40,378 nt of DNA from Streptomyces mayonensis (GTDB taxonomy: Bacteria > Actinomycetota > Actinomycetes > Streptomycetales > Streptomycetaceae), in assembly GCF_018982965.1 (NCBI RefSeq), contig NZ_JACBYP010000077.1:1-40378 (forward strand). The letters run 5' to 3'. A program made the translations under genes and the position numbers. The notes beneath the pieces were generated by a model. That model was not told where the DNA came from. It was given only the letters and a program-made list of their open reading frames with translations, and did no database searches. Positions 10,560 to 18,857 of the stretch are shown piece after piece (position 1 is the first letter of the stretch; each line of letters opens with the position of its first letter).

Positions 10560-10695
10560 CGAGAAGGGCTCCGTACGGATTCCGGCCGCCGCTGCGACCG
10601 TGGGGACGTGGGGTGTGGAGGGTGTGGGGTGCGTAAGGCGTCGAAGGCACCGAGGGCGCGGAGGGCAGGGGGACGGCGGGACAAACCCCGTGATT
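10560..10695. other. Spacer upstream of UvrA-like gene
   Basis: This spacer contains a G/T-rich run (about 10610-10635) and no clear operator. Read on the minus strand, a TAGAAT box (10693-10698) overlaps the stop codon of the luciferase-like gene and could be a -10 element for the UvrA-like gene, but no -35 is recognisable. No GAAC-N4-GTTC SOS box is present. Confidence 0.35.
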
Positions 10696-11715
10696 CTACG
10701 CCCGTACGGTGGACGTCCCCGCGCCGACGACGCGCGCGAGCCGCCGGTACGAGTCGAGCAGCGCCGCGCGGTCGTAGGTGCTGGTGGTGACGAGGACCTC
10801 CTGCGCGCCCGTGTCGCGCACGAGGGACTCCAGCGCGTCGGCGACCTGCTCCTCGGTCCCGGCGACGTGCCCGGCGAGGCCGGACTCGTACAGGCCGCGC
10901 TCCCTGACGGTCATCGTCCGGGCCTCGACCTCCTCGGCCGGGGGCAGGGGAGGGAAGGCGCCGCGCGTGCGGGCCTCCGCCATCGACCAGGCCTCCGGCA
11001 CCAGCAGCCGCCGGGCGGCGTCGGGCGTGGCGGCCACCGCGACCGTGCCGGACACGACGACGTACGGCTCCGTACCCCACTCGGAGGGGCGGAACCCCTC
11101 GCGGTAGCGGTCGACGGCACGCCGCATGCGGTCGCGGTCGCGCAGGTCCCCGACGACCACCGGCAGCCCCGCGCGGGCGGCGACCGCCGCGCCCTCGCCC
11201 ATGGCCAGCACGAACGGCGGGACGGTCAGCCCCTCCGAGGGGCGCGCGTGCACGCCCGTGGGAGAGGTGCCGCGGAACCAGCCGAGCAGCTCCGCGAGCT
11301 GGGCGTCGAAGTCGTCGGCGTCGTCCTTGTCCCGGCCCAGTGCCCGGCGCACGCCGTCGGTGAAGCCCACCGAGCGGCCGAGGCCCATGTCGATCCGGCC
11401 GGGGAAGAGCGACTCCAGCACGCCGAACTGCTCGGCGACGACCAGCGGCCGGTGGTTCGGCAGCATCACACCGCCGGTGCCCACGCGGATGCGGGTGGTG
11501 GCACCGGCCACGGCCGCCGCCAGCACGGTCGGCGCCGAGCCCGCCACTCCGGGCACACCGTGGTGCTCCGCCACCCAGAACCGGTGGTAGCCCAGCCGCT
11601 CCGCCTCCCGCGCCAGCTCCACGGTGTCGCGCAACGCCTCACCGGCGGTGCGGCCCGCCCGGATGCGCGAGCGGTCGAGAACGGAGAAGCGGGTGGTGGT
11701 GGTCGCTGAGGTCAC
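10696..11715 (-). CDS. Luciferase-like (LLM) flavin oxidoreductase
   Basis: This 339-residue protein is a bacterial luciferase-like TIM-barrel monooxygenase of the MsnO8/alkanal-monooxygenase-like group. It opens FSVLDRSRIRAG, has YHRFWVAEHH at the substrate face, and LLPNHRPLVVAEQFGVLESLFPGRID-type text (in part), typical of this class. It uses reduced FMN or F420; substrate is unknown. GTG 11715 is the start. It is divergent from the HAD gene with 58 bases between starts. It could share transcription with the downstream UvrA-like gene. Confidence 0.88.
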   Translation of the reverse strand: MTSATTTTRFSVLDRSRIRAGRTAGEALRDTVELAREAERLGYHRFWVAEHHGVPGVAGSAPTVLAAAVAGATTRIRVGTGGVMLPNHRPLVVAEQFGVLESLFPGRIDMGLGRSVGFTDGVRRALGRDKDDADDFDAQLAELLGWFRGTSPTGVHARPSEGLTVPPFVLAMGEGAAVAARAGLPVVVGDLRDRDRMRRAVDRYREGFRPSEWGTEPYVVVSGTVAVAATPDAARRLLVPEAWSMAEARTRGAFPPLPPAEEVEARTMTVRERGLYESGLAGHVAGTEEQVADALESLVRDTGAQEVLVTTSTYDRAALLDSYRRLARVVGAGTSTVRA

Positions 11716-11761
11716 ACCCGGTTCAACGCTCGTACGCCGCCCAGATTCCCGGGCCGCGTCC

Positions 11762-11767
11762 TAGGGT
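11762..11767 (+). promoter_or_regulatory. Candidate -10 box, leaderless HAD gene
   Basis: TAGGGT fits TANNNT and ends 6 bases before GTG 11774. No ribosome binding site is present, so the transcript may begin at the start codon. No good -35 is visible. Confidence 0.4.
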
Positions 11768-11773
11768 GGCCGG

Positions 11774-12265
11774 GTGAGTGACAGCACCCGGACCCCGGTG
11801 GCCGTGTTCGACCTGGACAACACCCTCGCCGACACGGCGCACCGGCAGCGGTTCCTGGAGCGGCGGCCCCGTGACTGGGACGCCTTCTTCGCGGCCGCGC
11901 CGCACGATCCGCCGCTCGCTCCGGGGGTCGAGCTGGTGCGCGCGAGCGCCGCGGAGTGCGAGATCGTCTATCTGACCGGGCGGCCCGAGCGCTGCCGCCG
12001 CGACACGCTGGACTGGCTCGCCGCGCACGGTCTTCCGGACGGGCCGCTGCACATGAGGGGCAACGCCGACCGGCGGCCCGCCCGGCGCACCAAGCTGGAG
12101 ATCCTGCGGCGGCTGTCCCGGACCCGTGAGGTGCGGGTCCTCGTCGACGACGACGAGCTGGTCTGCGACGACGCCGAACGGGCCGGCTTCCGTGTCGTGC
12201 GGGCCCGCTGGGCGGACCGGTCGGCCGAGCTGCGCGTGGCGCAGGAGCGCGAGGGGCGCACCTGA
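11774..12265 (+). CDS. HAD phosphatase, PNKP 3'-phosphatase-like
   Basis: This 163-residue HAD-fold protein has VFDLDNTLAD (residues 11-20; nucleophile Asp13, acid/base Asp15), YLTGRPE as motif II and VDDDELVCDDA as motif IV. The text following motif I (HRQRFLERRPRDWDAFF) resembles the phosphatase half of T4-type polynucleotide kinase/phosphatase. No kinase P-loop is present, so only a stand-alone phosphatase acting on a nucleic-acid 3' end or a small phosphate is predicted. GTG 11774 is probably leaderless. The gene is convergent with dodecin. Confidence 0.8.
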   Translation: MSDSTRTPVAVFDLDNTLADTAHRQRFLERRPRDWDAFFAAAPHDPPLAPGVELVRASAAECEIVYLTGRPERCRRDTLDWLAAHGLPDGPLHMRGNADRRPARRTKLEILRRLSRTREVRVLVDDDELVCDDAERAGFRVVRARWADRSAELRVAQEREGRT

Positions 12266-12287
12266 ACGTCCGGTGAGTCCGGCACGT

Positions 12288-12365
12288 CGGTCCGGGTCGT
12301 CGGTCCGGGTCGTCGGTCCTCTGTGCGTCGGTCCTCTGCGCGTCGGTCCTCCGGCCGCAGGTCCG
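12288..12365. repeat. Imperfect GTCGGTCC tandem repeats
   Basis: GTCGGTCC recurs about five times at 13- to 15-base spacing, as two GTCGGTCCGGGTC units and three GTCGGTCCTCTGYGC-like units. They lie between the convergent HAD and dodecin genes. No hairpin terminator is evident here. Confidence 0.6.
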
Positions 12366-12370
12366 GCCCG

Positions 12371-12586
12371 TCAGTCCTGTCCGTCCAGGCGGAAGCCGAC
12401 CTTCAGGCCGACCTGCCAGTGGGCGACCTCACCGTCCTCGATCTGGCCGCGCACCTGGGTCACCTCGAACCAGTCCAGGTTGCGCAAGGTCTGCGTGGCG
12501 CGGGTGATGCCGTTGCGGACCGCCTGGTCGACGCCGTCGGGCGAGGTGCCGACGATCTCGGTGACCCGGTAGGTGTGGTTCGACAT
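12371..12586 (-). CDS. Dodecin
   Basis: The 71-residue protein matches the dodecin family in length and sequence: HTYRVTEIVGTSPDGVDQA at the start and NLDWFEVTQVRG with the conserved Trp that stacks on flavin. Dodecins assemble into hollow dodecamers that bind FMN, riboflavin or CoA and buffer free flavin. The start ATG 12586 is preceded by AAGGAG. It is probably monocistronic, divergent from the lipoprotein gene. Confidence 0.95.
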   Translation of the reverse strand: MSNHTYRVTEIVGTSPDGVDQAVRNGITRATQTLRNLDWFEVTQVRGQIEDGEVAHWQVGLKVGFRLDGQD

Positions 12587-12674
12587 GCGGGTGCTCCTTC
12601 CACGGTGGTGTGCCCTGCGTCACTCCACCGTGCCGCACGTCGCTGCGGACCGCGAGGCAACCCTTCGTCACCCC

Positions 12675-12703
12675 TTGACCTTCCTATTGGTACATACCAA
12701 AAT
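12675..12703 (+). promoter_or_regulatory. Promoter with TGGT-N4-ACCA operator
   Basis: TTGACC (12675-12680) and CAAAAT (12698-12703) are separated by exactly 17 bases. The spacer contains the perfect 14-base palindrome TTGGTACATACCAA (12687-12700). The TGGT-N4-ACCA arrangement is that of HutC-subfamily GntR regulators such as DasR (TGGTCTAGACCA). It would drive the sugar-binding lipoprotein with a leader of about 115 bases. Repressor identity is inferred from arm spacing only. Confidence 0.55.
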
Positions 12704-12824
12704 CTCAGACACCCGTTCGAGCTATGGGCTCGTCCCCCCATGTCGGGTCTCCTTTCCGCGTGCGCAGGACATCCATCCCTGTCCGCTCCGCCCCTGTCCG
12801 TCCGTGAGACAGAAGGACCCCTTC

Positions 12825-14093
12825 GTGAGACGTCGCCTCCTCGCCCTTGTCTGTGTGTCCGCCTCCCTGGCCGGAGGCTGCGGCCTGATCCCGCAGGACG
12901 GCGGGGGCGAGCGGAGCACCGTGACCGTGTGGCTGATGAAGGACAGCGCCTCCCAGGACTTCCTGCGCCGCTTCACCGAGGGCTTCGAGCGCGAACACCC
13001 CGGCCTCGCCCTCGACATCCGCATCCAGGAGTGGACCGGCATCGGCGAGAAGGTGCAGGACGCGCTGAAGGGGGACGGCACGGACGGTCCCGACGTCATC
13101 GAGGTCGGCAACACCCAGGTCCCGCAGTACGCGGAGGGCGGCCAACTGCAGGACCTGACCCTGGAGTCGATGCGGGACTGGGGCATCCGCGACTGGCTGC
13201 CCGGCCTCGCCGAGCCCGGTCAGTACCTGTCCCAGCAGTTCGGCATCCCCTGGTACGCCGCCAACCGCGTCGTCATCTACCGCAAGGACCTCTTCGAACA
13301 GGCCGGCGCAGCCGAGCCGCCGCGCACCCGCGAGGAGTGGCTGAGCGCGACCGAGAAGCTCGACGCGGGCGGCAGCCAGGGCATCTACCTGGCCGGCCAG
13401 GACTGGTACACACTGGCCGGCTTCATCTGGGACGAAGGCGGAGAGCTGGCCACCCAGGACGGGGAGGGCGGCAGCTGGACCGGCGCGCTCCACTCCGAGG
13501 CGGCCCTGCGCGGCATGGACTTCTACCAGGAACTGCAGGCGCTGGGCGACGGACCGGCCGACGCCGACGAGGAACACCCGCCGCAGGCCGGTGTCTTCGC
13601 CAAGGGCGGGGTCGCGCAGATCGTCGCGGTGCCCGGTCTCGCTCAGTCCATCGTCCGCGAGAACCCCGGACTCAAGGGCAAAGTGGGTTTCTTCCCGGTG
13701 CCCGGCAAGAAGGCCGGCAAGCCCGGCGCCGTCTTCACCGGCGGCTCCGACCTGGTCGTCCCGAAGAACGCGGGCGAACGGGACGGCGCCCTGGCGGTGG
13801 TCGACGCGCTCGCCGGGGAGAAGTGGAACACCGACCTCGCCCGCACCATGAACTACGTCCCCAACAAGACGTCCCTCGCCAAGGCCGTCGCGGGAGAGGA
13901 GGGGGCCGCCGCCATGGCCGCGGGCGCGGCACAGGGCCGGGCGACCCCCGGCACGCCCCGCTGGGCCGCCGTCGAGGCGGACAACCCGATCAAGGAGTAC
14001 ATGACGAAGGTGCTCACCGGCGCGGACGCGAAGTCGGAGGCCCGCCGGGCCTCCGACCGCGTCACCGACCTCCTCGACGTCAACACCCGCTGA
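12825..14093 (+). CDS. ABC sugar-binding lipoprotein (orphan)
   Basis: This 422-residue protein has a short Arg-rich signal peptide and hydrophobic core ending in AGGC, with Cys19 as the likely lipidated residue. It is followed by an extracellular solute-binding protein family 1 fold (TVTVWLMKDSA, GPDVIEVGN, GVAQIVAVPG). It captures a sugar or oligosaccharide outside the cell for an ABC importer. GTG 12825 is chosen because GAAGGA precedes it and it gives a normal signal peptide; the frame is open further upstream but through the promoter. No permease or ATPase genes flank it, so it must borrow them or be a relic of a larger locus. It is convergent with egtD. Confidence 0.9.
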   Translation: MRRRLLALVCVSASLAGGCGLIPQDGGGERSTVTVWLMKDSASQDFLRRFTEGFEREHPGLALDIRIQEWTGIGEKVQDALKGDGTDGPDVIEVGNTQVPQYAEGGQLQDLTLESMRDWGIRDWLPGLAEPGQYLSQQFGIPWYAANRVVIYRKDLFEQAGAAEPPRTREEWLSATEKLDAGGSQGIYLAGQDWYTLAGFIWDEGGELATQDGEGGSWTGALHSEAALRGMDFYQELQALGDGPADADEEHPPQAGVFAKGGVAQIVAVPGLAQSIVRENPGLKGKVGFFPVPGKKAGKPGAVFTGGSDLVVPKNAGERDGALAVVDALAGEKWNTDLARTMNYVPNKTSLAKAVAGEEGAAAMAAGAAQGRATPGTPRWAAVEADNPIKEYMTKVLTGADAKSEARRASDRVTDLLDVNTR

Positions 14094-14132
14094 ACCGCAG
14101 AGGGGAGCGGCGCACTCCGGCTCGGGGAAGGC

Positions 14133-15095
14133 TCAGCGCAGTACGCTCAGCGACAGGGCGAACCGGTCCGCACCGTCCGTCCACCAGTGCGCCAGCTCCA
14201 GCCCGGCCGCGGCCAGTTCGGCCCGCACACCCTCCCGCCGGAACTTCGCGGACACCTCGGTACGCAACTCCTCCCCGTCCGCGAAGTCCACGGCCAGGTC
14301 CAGCGCCTGGACCTTGACCGTCTGGGCGGTGCGCGCACGCAGCCGCATCTCGATCCACTCCCGTTCGGCGTTCCACAGCGCCACGTGCTCGAACGCCGCC
14401 GGCGCGAAGTCGGCCGCCAGCTCCCGGTTGACCACCGACAGCACGTTCTTGTTGAACTCTGCGGTCACCCCGGCCGCGTCGTCGTACGCCCGGACCAGCA
14501 CCTCCTCGTCCTTGACCAGGTCCGTGCCGAGCAGCAGGGCGTCGCCCGGGGCGAGCAGGGCCCGCACGCCGGACAGGAACGCGGCGCGCTCCTCCGGAAG
14601 CAGGTTGCCGATCGTGCCGCCGAGGAACGCCACCAGGCGGGGGCCCGGCGTGTCGGGCAGCGTCAGCCCACCGGTGAAGTCGGCGATCAGGGCGTGCACC
14701 CGGAGACCGGGCCGCTCGGCCACGAGCGCCTGCCCGGCCCCGGTGAGGGCGCTCTCGCTCACGTCGACCGGCACGTAGGCCCGCAGCCCGGTCAGCGCGT
14801 CGAGCAGGACCCGGGTCTTCTCCGACGAGCCGGAGCCCAGTTCCACCAAGGTCTGCGCGCCGGTCGCGGCGGCGATGTCACCGGCCCGGCCGAGAAGGAT
14901 CTCCCGCTCGGCCCGGGTCGGGTAGTACTCGGCCAGCGCGGTGATCTCCTCGAAGAGCTCGCTGCCCCGAGCGTCGTAGAACCACTTCGGCGGCAGCCAC
15001 TTGGGCGTGCTCGTCAGCCCCGCCAGGACGTCGGCGCGCAGTGCGGCGTCCGTGGCGTCCTCGGGCAGCGTGCGGGTCAGTCGGAACCGGCTCAC
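14133..15095 (-). CDS. egtD: L-histidine N-alpha-methyltransferase EgtD
   Basis: This 320-residue SAM-dependent enzyme trimethylates histidine to hercynine, the first committed step of ergothioneine synthesis. It has the EgtD-specific N-terminus (STPKWLPPKWFYDARGSELFEEIT, in part), the SAM loop ELGSGSSEKT and FLGGTIGN. It starts at GTG 15095, overlapping the egtC stop (GTGA). It is the last gene of the egtABCD operon. Only 39 bases separate its end from the convergent lipoprotein gene, and no clear hairpin is seen there. Confidence 0.95.
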   Translation of the reverse strand: MSRFRLTRTLPEDATDAALRADVLAGLTSTPKWLPPKWFYDARGSELFEEITALAEYYPTRAEREILLGRAGDIAAATGAQTLVELGSGSSEKTRVLLDALTGLRAYVPVDVSESALTGAGQALVAERPGLRVHALIADFTGGLTLPDTPGPRLVAFLGGTIGNLLPEERAAFLSGVRALLAPGDALLLGTDLVKDEEVLVRAYDDAAGVTAEFNKNVLSVVNRELAADFAPAAFEHVALWNAEREWIEMRLRARTAQTVKVQALDLAVDFADGEELRTEVSAKFRREGVRAELAAAGLELAHWWTDGADRFALSLSVLR

Positions 15096-15895
15096 GTACG
15101 GGGCTCCTTCTCGGTGGCGGAGGCGTCTGCCGGGGCGGGATCGCCCGGGTCCTTGAGCGGGGTGAGCAGCACGTCGGTGCGGGTGGCGGTGAGGAGGGTG
15201 CGGTCGGGGACCTGCTGCCAGGCGGGGTCGTCGTCGTAGGGTTCGGAGGCGACGACCGTTCCGCGGTCACCGGGACGGGTCAGGTACCACAGGGTGTCGC
15301 CCCAGGTGGTGGCGGTGACCGTGGTGCCGTTGCCGAGCAGGAGGTTGAGCCGGGAGCCGGGGGCCGTGGCCGCGACCTCCAGCACCGTCTCGGCGAGCGC
15401 CCGGCCCTCGTCGTCCCCGGCGCGCAGCCGGGCCAGCACCAGCGCCCACACGAGAGCGGAGTCGTTGCGGGCCTCCAGCGCCAGCAGCTGTCCGGGCGAC
15501 AGTGTCGCGGCCACCGGCGCCAGCGACCCGGGCCAGCCCCCGACGGCGCCGTTGTGGCTGAACAGCCAGGGCCCGGCGGCGAACGGGGCCGCCGCGGCCT
15601 CGGCGTCGGCGCCCGCGAGCGTCGCGTCCCGTACGGCCGCGAGCAGGGCGCCGGTGCGCACCACCCGGGCCAGGTCGGCGAAGGACTGGTCGGCCCAGAT
15701 GGGCCCGGCCCTGCGGTAGCGGGCCGGGACGGGGTCGCCCTCGGCGTACCAGCCGACGCCGAACCCGTCGGCGTTGACCGTGCCGTACCGCTGGTACCGG
15801 GGGGCCCAGGACTGGCGGTACAGGGCGTGCGGCGGGGCCACGAGGAGCCCGCCGAGCGGCTCGGCGGGGCCCACGTAGGCGAGGTGACGGCACAT
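15092..15895 (-). CDS. egtC: Gamma-glutamyl-hercynylcysteine sulfoxide hydrolase EgtC
   Basis: The 267-residue class II glutamine amidotransferase starts MCRHLAYVGP. Cys2, exposed after Met removal, is the Ntn nucleophile. NADGFGVGWY and FSHNGAVGGW are the amidotransferase-fold motifs. It removes the glutamyl group from the EgtB product. Start ATG 15895 overlaps the egtB stop (ATGA) and the end overlaps egtD. The start is fixed because Cys2 must follow the initiator Met. Confidence 0.95.
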   Translation of the reverse strand: MCRHLAYVGPAEPLGGLLVAPPHALYRQSWAPRYQRYGTVNADGFGVGWYAEGDPVPARYRRAGPIWADQSFADLARVVRTGALLAAVRDATLAGADAEAAAAPFAAGPWLFSHNGAVGGWPGSLAPVAATLSPGQLLALEARNDSALVWALVLARLRAGDDEGRALAETVLEVAATAPGSRLNLLLGNGTTVTATTWGDTLWYLTRPGDRGTVVASEPYDDDPAWQQVPDRTLLTATRTDVLLTPLKDPGDPAPADASATEKEPRT

Positions 15896-17328
15896 CAGGC
15901 GGACTCCGCCGACCGGGCGGTGCGGAAGCCGGAGAAGATCTGCCGGCGGACCGGGTAGTCCCAGTTGCGGAACGTGCCGCGGCAGGCCACCGCGTCGACG
16001 GCGAAGGAACCGCCGCGCAGCACCTTGTGGTCGGGACCGAAGAACACTTCCGAGTACTCCCGGTACGGGAACGCCCTGAAGCCCGGGTACGGGGCGAAGT
16101 CGCTCGACGTCCACTCCCAGACGTCGCCGATCAACTGCCGTACGCCGAGCGGTGACTCACCGGCCGGGTAGCTGCCCGCGGGGGCCGGACGCAGGTGCCG
16201 CTGGCCGAGGTTGGCGTGTTCCGGGCCCGGATCGGCGTCGCCCCACGGGTAGCGCCTGGCGCCGCCGGTGACCGGGTCGTACCGGGCGGCCTTCTCCCAC
16301 TCGGCCTCGGTGGGCAGCCGGCGCCCTGCCCAGCGGGCGTACGCGTCGGCCTCGTACCAGCACACGTGCAGCACCGGCTCGTCGGCCGGCACCGCTTCCG
16401 TGACACCGAAGCGGCGCCGCAGCCACTGTCCGCCGTCCCGGCGCCAGAACAGCGGGGCGGTGACGGAGTGCCGGCGGATGTGGTCCCAGCCGTCCGGCGT
16501 CCACCAGCGCGGGTCGTCGTAGCCGCCGTCGTCGACGAAGGCCAGGTAGGCGCCGTTGGTCACCGGGACGGTGTCGATGAAGTACGGCGCCACCTCGCGC
16601 CGGTGCGCGGGGCGTTCGTTGTCCAGGGCCCACGGCTCGGCCGAGGTGCCCATGGTGAACGGCCCGCCCGGCACCAGTACTTCGGCCGGTCCGGTGAACA
16701 GGGGGACGGGGTCGGGGTCGGGCGCGGTCAGGGCCTGCGGGCCACGGCGGAGCTGGTGGGTGATCAGCATGGTCTCGTCGTGCTGCTGCTCGTGCTGGGC
16801 GATCATGCCGAAGGCGAAGCCCGCCTCCGTGAGGCGGCTGCCGTCGAACGCGGTGGACTCCAGCACGTCCAGGGCCCGTCTGCGCACGTCCGCCGCGTAC
16901 CGCCGGGCCTCGTCGGGCGCCAGCAGGGGCAGGCTCGGCCGCTCCGAGCGGGGGTGCTCGAAGGCGTCGTACAGGGTGTCGATCTCCGGGCGTATCGCCT
17001 CGTGCCCGGCGACCGCGCGCAGGAGCCACTGCTCCTCCTGGTTGCCGATGTGCGCCAGGTCCCACACCAGTGGAGACATCAGCGGCGACACCTGCGCGGT
17101 GAGGTCGGGGCCCTCCACGCAACTGGTCAGCAGCGTCGTGCGTTCCCGCGCGGTGAGCAGCGTGGCCAGCGCGCGCTCGCGCAGGGCGGTGGCGTCGGAG
17201 GCGGCGGGAGCGGTCCCGGCGGTGGCGGGCGCGGCCGCGGCGGTGCGGTCGGTGCCTTCGGTGCCTTCCGTCCGGTCGGGTTTCCCGGTGCGGTCGGTAC
17301 GGGCGCTGTGGTCGGTGCGGTCGGTCAT
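15895..17328 (-). CDS. egtB: Hercynine oxygenase EgtB
   Basis: This 477-residue iron enzyme joins gamma-glutamylcysteine to hercynine with oxygen. A DinB-like domain (about 50-200) carries His93 and the HX3HXE motif (His179, His183, Glu185). A formylglycine-generating-enzyme-like C-terminal domain follows (VPGGPFTMG, RLPTEAEWEKAAR, VLRGGSFA). The first 45 residues are an odd low-complexity tail rich in Thr, Asp, Arg and Ala, arising from GTCGGT-type DNA repeats; they lie outside the family core. Both ends overlap neighbours by 4 bases (ATGA). Confidence 0.95.
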   Translation of the reverse strand: MTDRTDHSARTDRTGKPDRTEGTEGTDRTAAAAPATAGTAPAASDATALRERALATLLTARERTTLLTSCVEGPDLTAQVSPLMSPLVWDLAHIGNQEEQWLLRAVAGHEAIRPEIDTLYDAFEHPRSERPSLPLLAPDEARRYAADVRRRALDVLESTAFDGSRLTEAGFAFGMIAQHEQQHDETMLITHQLRRGPQALTAPDPDPVPLFTGPAEVLVPGGPFTMGTSAEPWALDNERPAHRREVAPYFIDTVPVTNGAYLAFVDDGGYDDPRWWTPDGWDHIRRHSVTAPLFWRRDGGQWLRRRFGVTEAVPADEPVLHVCWYEADAYARWAGRRLPTEAEWEKAARYDPVTGGARRYPWGDADPGPEHANLGQRHLRPAPAGSYPAGESPLGVRQLIGDVWEWTSSDFAPYPGFRAFPYREYSEVFFGPDHKVLRGGSFAVDAVACRGTFRNWDYPVRRQIFSGFRTARSAESA

Positions 17329-18626
17329 GAGTCGGTCTCCCTCCCGTGCGGGCCACGGCCGGTGCCGCCCGGCGTGTCCAGCAGATCGTCGGCGGGGCAG
17401 CGGCCCCGCAGGACGTAACGCTCCACGTACCCGGCGACGGAGTCCGTCACCTCGGCCGTCGCACCGAGCCGGGGCAGCGCGGCGAGCGCCGCCGTGAAGC
17501 AGGTGACGGCCGCCTCCCTCAGCTCGGGGTCGGTGAGGGCCTCCCGGGCCGCGGCCTCGTACAGCGGATTGTGCGGAGCCGGCCGGCCCAGGGTGCGCTC
17601 GGCGAGCGGCTTCACGGCCCGGTAGGCCGTCTCGGCGGCCTCCGGGTCGTCGAACAGGGCCGCCGTCACCGCCAGCGGCACGATCCAGCCGTCGTCCCCG
17701 GGCTGCGCGTCGATCATGCGCAGCTCCAGGTGCCCGCGCGGCCGCACGGGCGGGAAGAGCGTGGTGAGGTGGTAGTCGAGGTCCTCCCGGGTCGGCGGCC
17801 TCGGCGCCGGCTCCCGGGTCCACTCCCGCAGGGTCAGACCCTCGGGCACGTCCCAGGGCCCGCCGTCCCGGCGCACGCACATCACCTCGGCGTCCAGGAC
17901 GTGCCGCGTCCAGGCGCCGCGCGGGTCGGAGTCGAGCGGAGGGCCGCCCGCCCGGCCGGGGCCGATCTGCGCCCACCGCAGCTGCCGGGTGGACCGCCAG
18001 CCGGTGGGCCGGCCGCCCGCCAGCGGGGAGTTGGCGAACGCGGCCAACAGGACCGCGCCCAGCTGGTGGGCCAGCCACCAGCGGCGCACATGACCGAGCG
18101 GGCCGGGCTCCTCGTGCCCGGCGTCCACGCACACCTGCACGGACGCGGAGGTGCACATCATGAAACGGCCGCCGGGGCCGGTACGGTCGAGACAGGCCTC
18201 CATGGCGTCGTAGCGCGGCTGCCGCAGGAAACGGCGCGGCTCCTGCCAGGGGTCGTGGCCGAGGCCGACCAGAGCGAGCCCGTCCTCGCGCAGCACCGCG
18301 CGGACGGCGTCGAGATCGGCACGGACGGTACGGACGCACTCCATGAGGGAGGCGGCGGGGAGCGAACTCAGCTCCAGCTGACCACCGGGTTCGACGGTCA
18401 GCGCCGACGTGAGGGGCACGGCCCGCAGGGCGGTGTAGAGCGCCCGGAGCCGTTCGGGTGACACGGGGAGCCGCGGCGCGCGCAGCTCGTGGACGAGCCA
18501 TTCCACCTCGACGCCGAGGCGCCTGGGCGGACCGGTCTTGAAGCAGATGCCGTGGACCAGCGCCTCGACCTCGGCCTCACTGACCGCGGTGCGTGGCCGG
18601 AAACAGCCACCAACCGAATCGGACAT
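17325..18626 (-). CDS. egtA: Glutamate-cysteine ligase EgtA
   Basis: The 433-residue enzyme of the GCS2 type makes gamma-glutamylcysteine, the sulfur donor used by EgtB. LGVEVEWLVH is the ATP/glutamate-binding motif near the N-terminus; ARPHGHLELRMIDAQPGD-like text (in part) marks the C-terminal active site region. ATG 18626 is chosen because AGGAGG lies 8 bases upstream; the open frame continues to 18986 without conserved text. It leads the egtABCD operon and overlaps egtB. egtE, the final C-S lyase, is not in this window. Confidence 0.93.
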   Translation of the reverse strand: MSDSVGGCFRPRTAVSEAEVEALVHGICFKTGPPRRLGVEVEWLVHELRAPRLPVSPERLRALYTALRAVPLTSALTVEPGGQLELSSLPAASLMECVRTVRADLDAVRAVLREDGLALVGLGHDPWQEPRRFLRQPRYDAMEACLDRTGPGGRFMMCTSASVQVCVDAGHEEPGPLGHVRRWWLAHQLGAVLLAAFANSPLAGGRPTGWRSTRQLRWAQIGPGRAGGPPLDSDPRGAWTRHVLDAEVMCVRRDGGPWDVPEGLTLREWTREPAPRPPTREDLDYHLTTLFPPVRPRGHLELRMIDAQPGDDGWIVPLAVTAALFDDPEAAETAYRAVKPLAERTLGRPAPHNPLYEAAAREALTDPELREAAVTCFTAALAALPRLGATAEVTDSVAGYVERYVLRGRCPADDLLDTPGGTGRGPHGRETDS

Positions 18627-18857
18627 GTCTGGATCCTCCTGAGATGCCATTCCATGTCGCCGGCCCCTGTACGGGGTGGATCCGGGCCGGCACACCGTCC
18701 CACCCAAGACCCTCGTGCCGCTCGGCACAAGGACGCAGAGAGGGACGTTCCGGCTCGGTAATGTCCGTGAACCGGCTGTTCCCGGGGGCTTTCCCCGGCG
18801 TCGGCCGACGGTAAAACTCCCTTGCGACGCATCACCAGCATCGCCCAGGATCCCCGT
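18627..18857. promoter_or_regulatory. Divergent egtA/PARG control region
   Basis: This 230-base region contains GAAC-N5-GTTC (18769-18781), an inverted repeat one base wider than the Streptomyces LexA box. It also holds a weak plus-strand promoter, TTGCGA (18822-18827) and CAGGAT (18846-18851), 18 bases apart. The latter would start transcription near 18858. No operator of a known ergothioneine regulator is recognised. Confidence 0.35.

Noticed and set aside
17329..18501. Extension of EgtB upstream to 868 codons
   Set aside because: The extra part is a frame shadow of egtA; the ATGA overlap marks the real start.
18769..18781. LexA (SOS) box between egtA and PARG
   Set aside because: The spacing is GAAC-N5-GTTC, one base too long for the known GAAC-N4-GTTC site.
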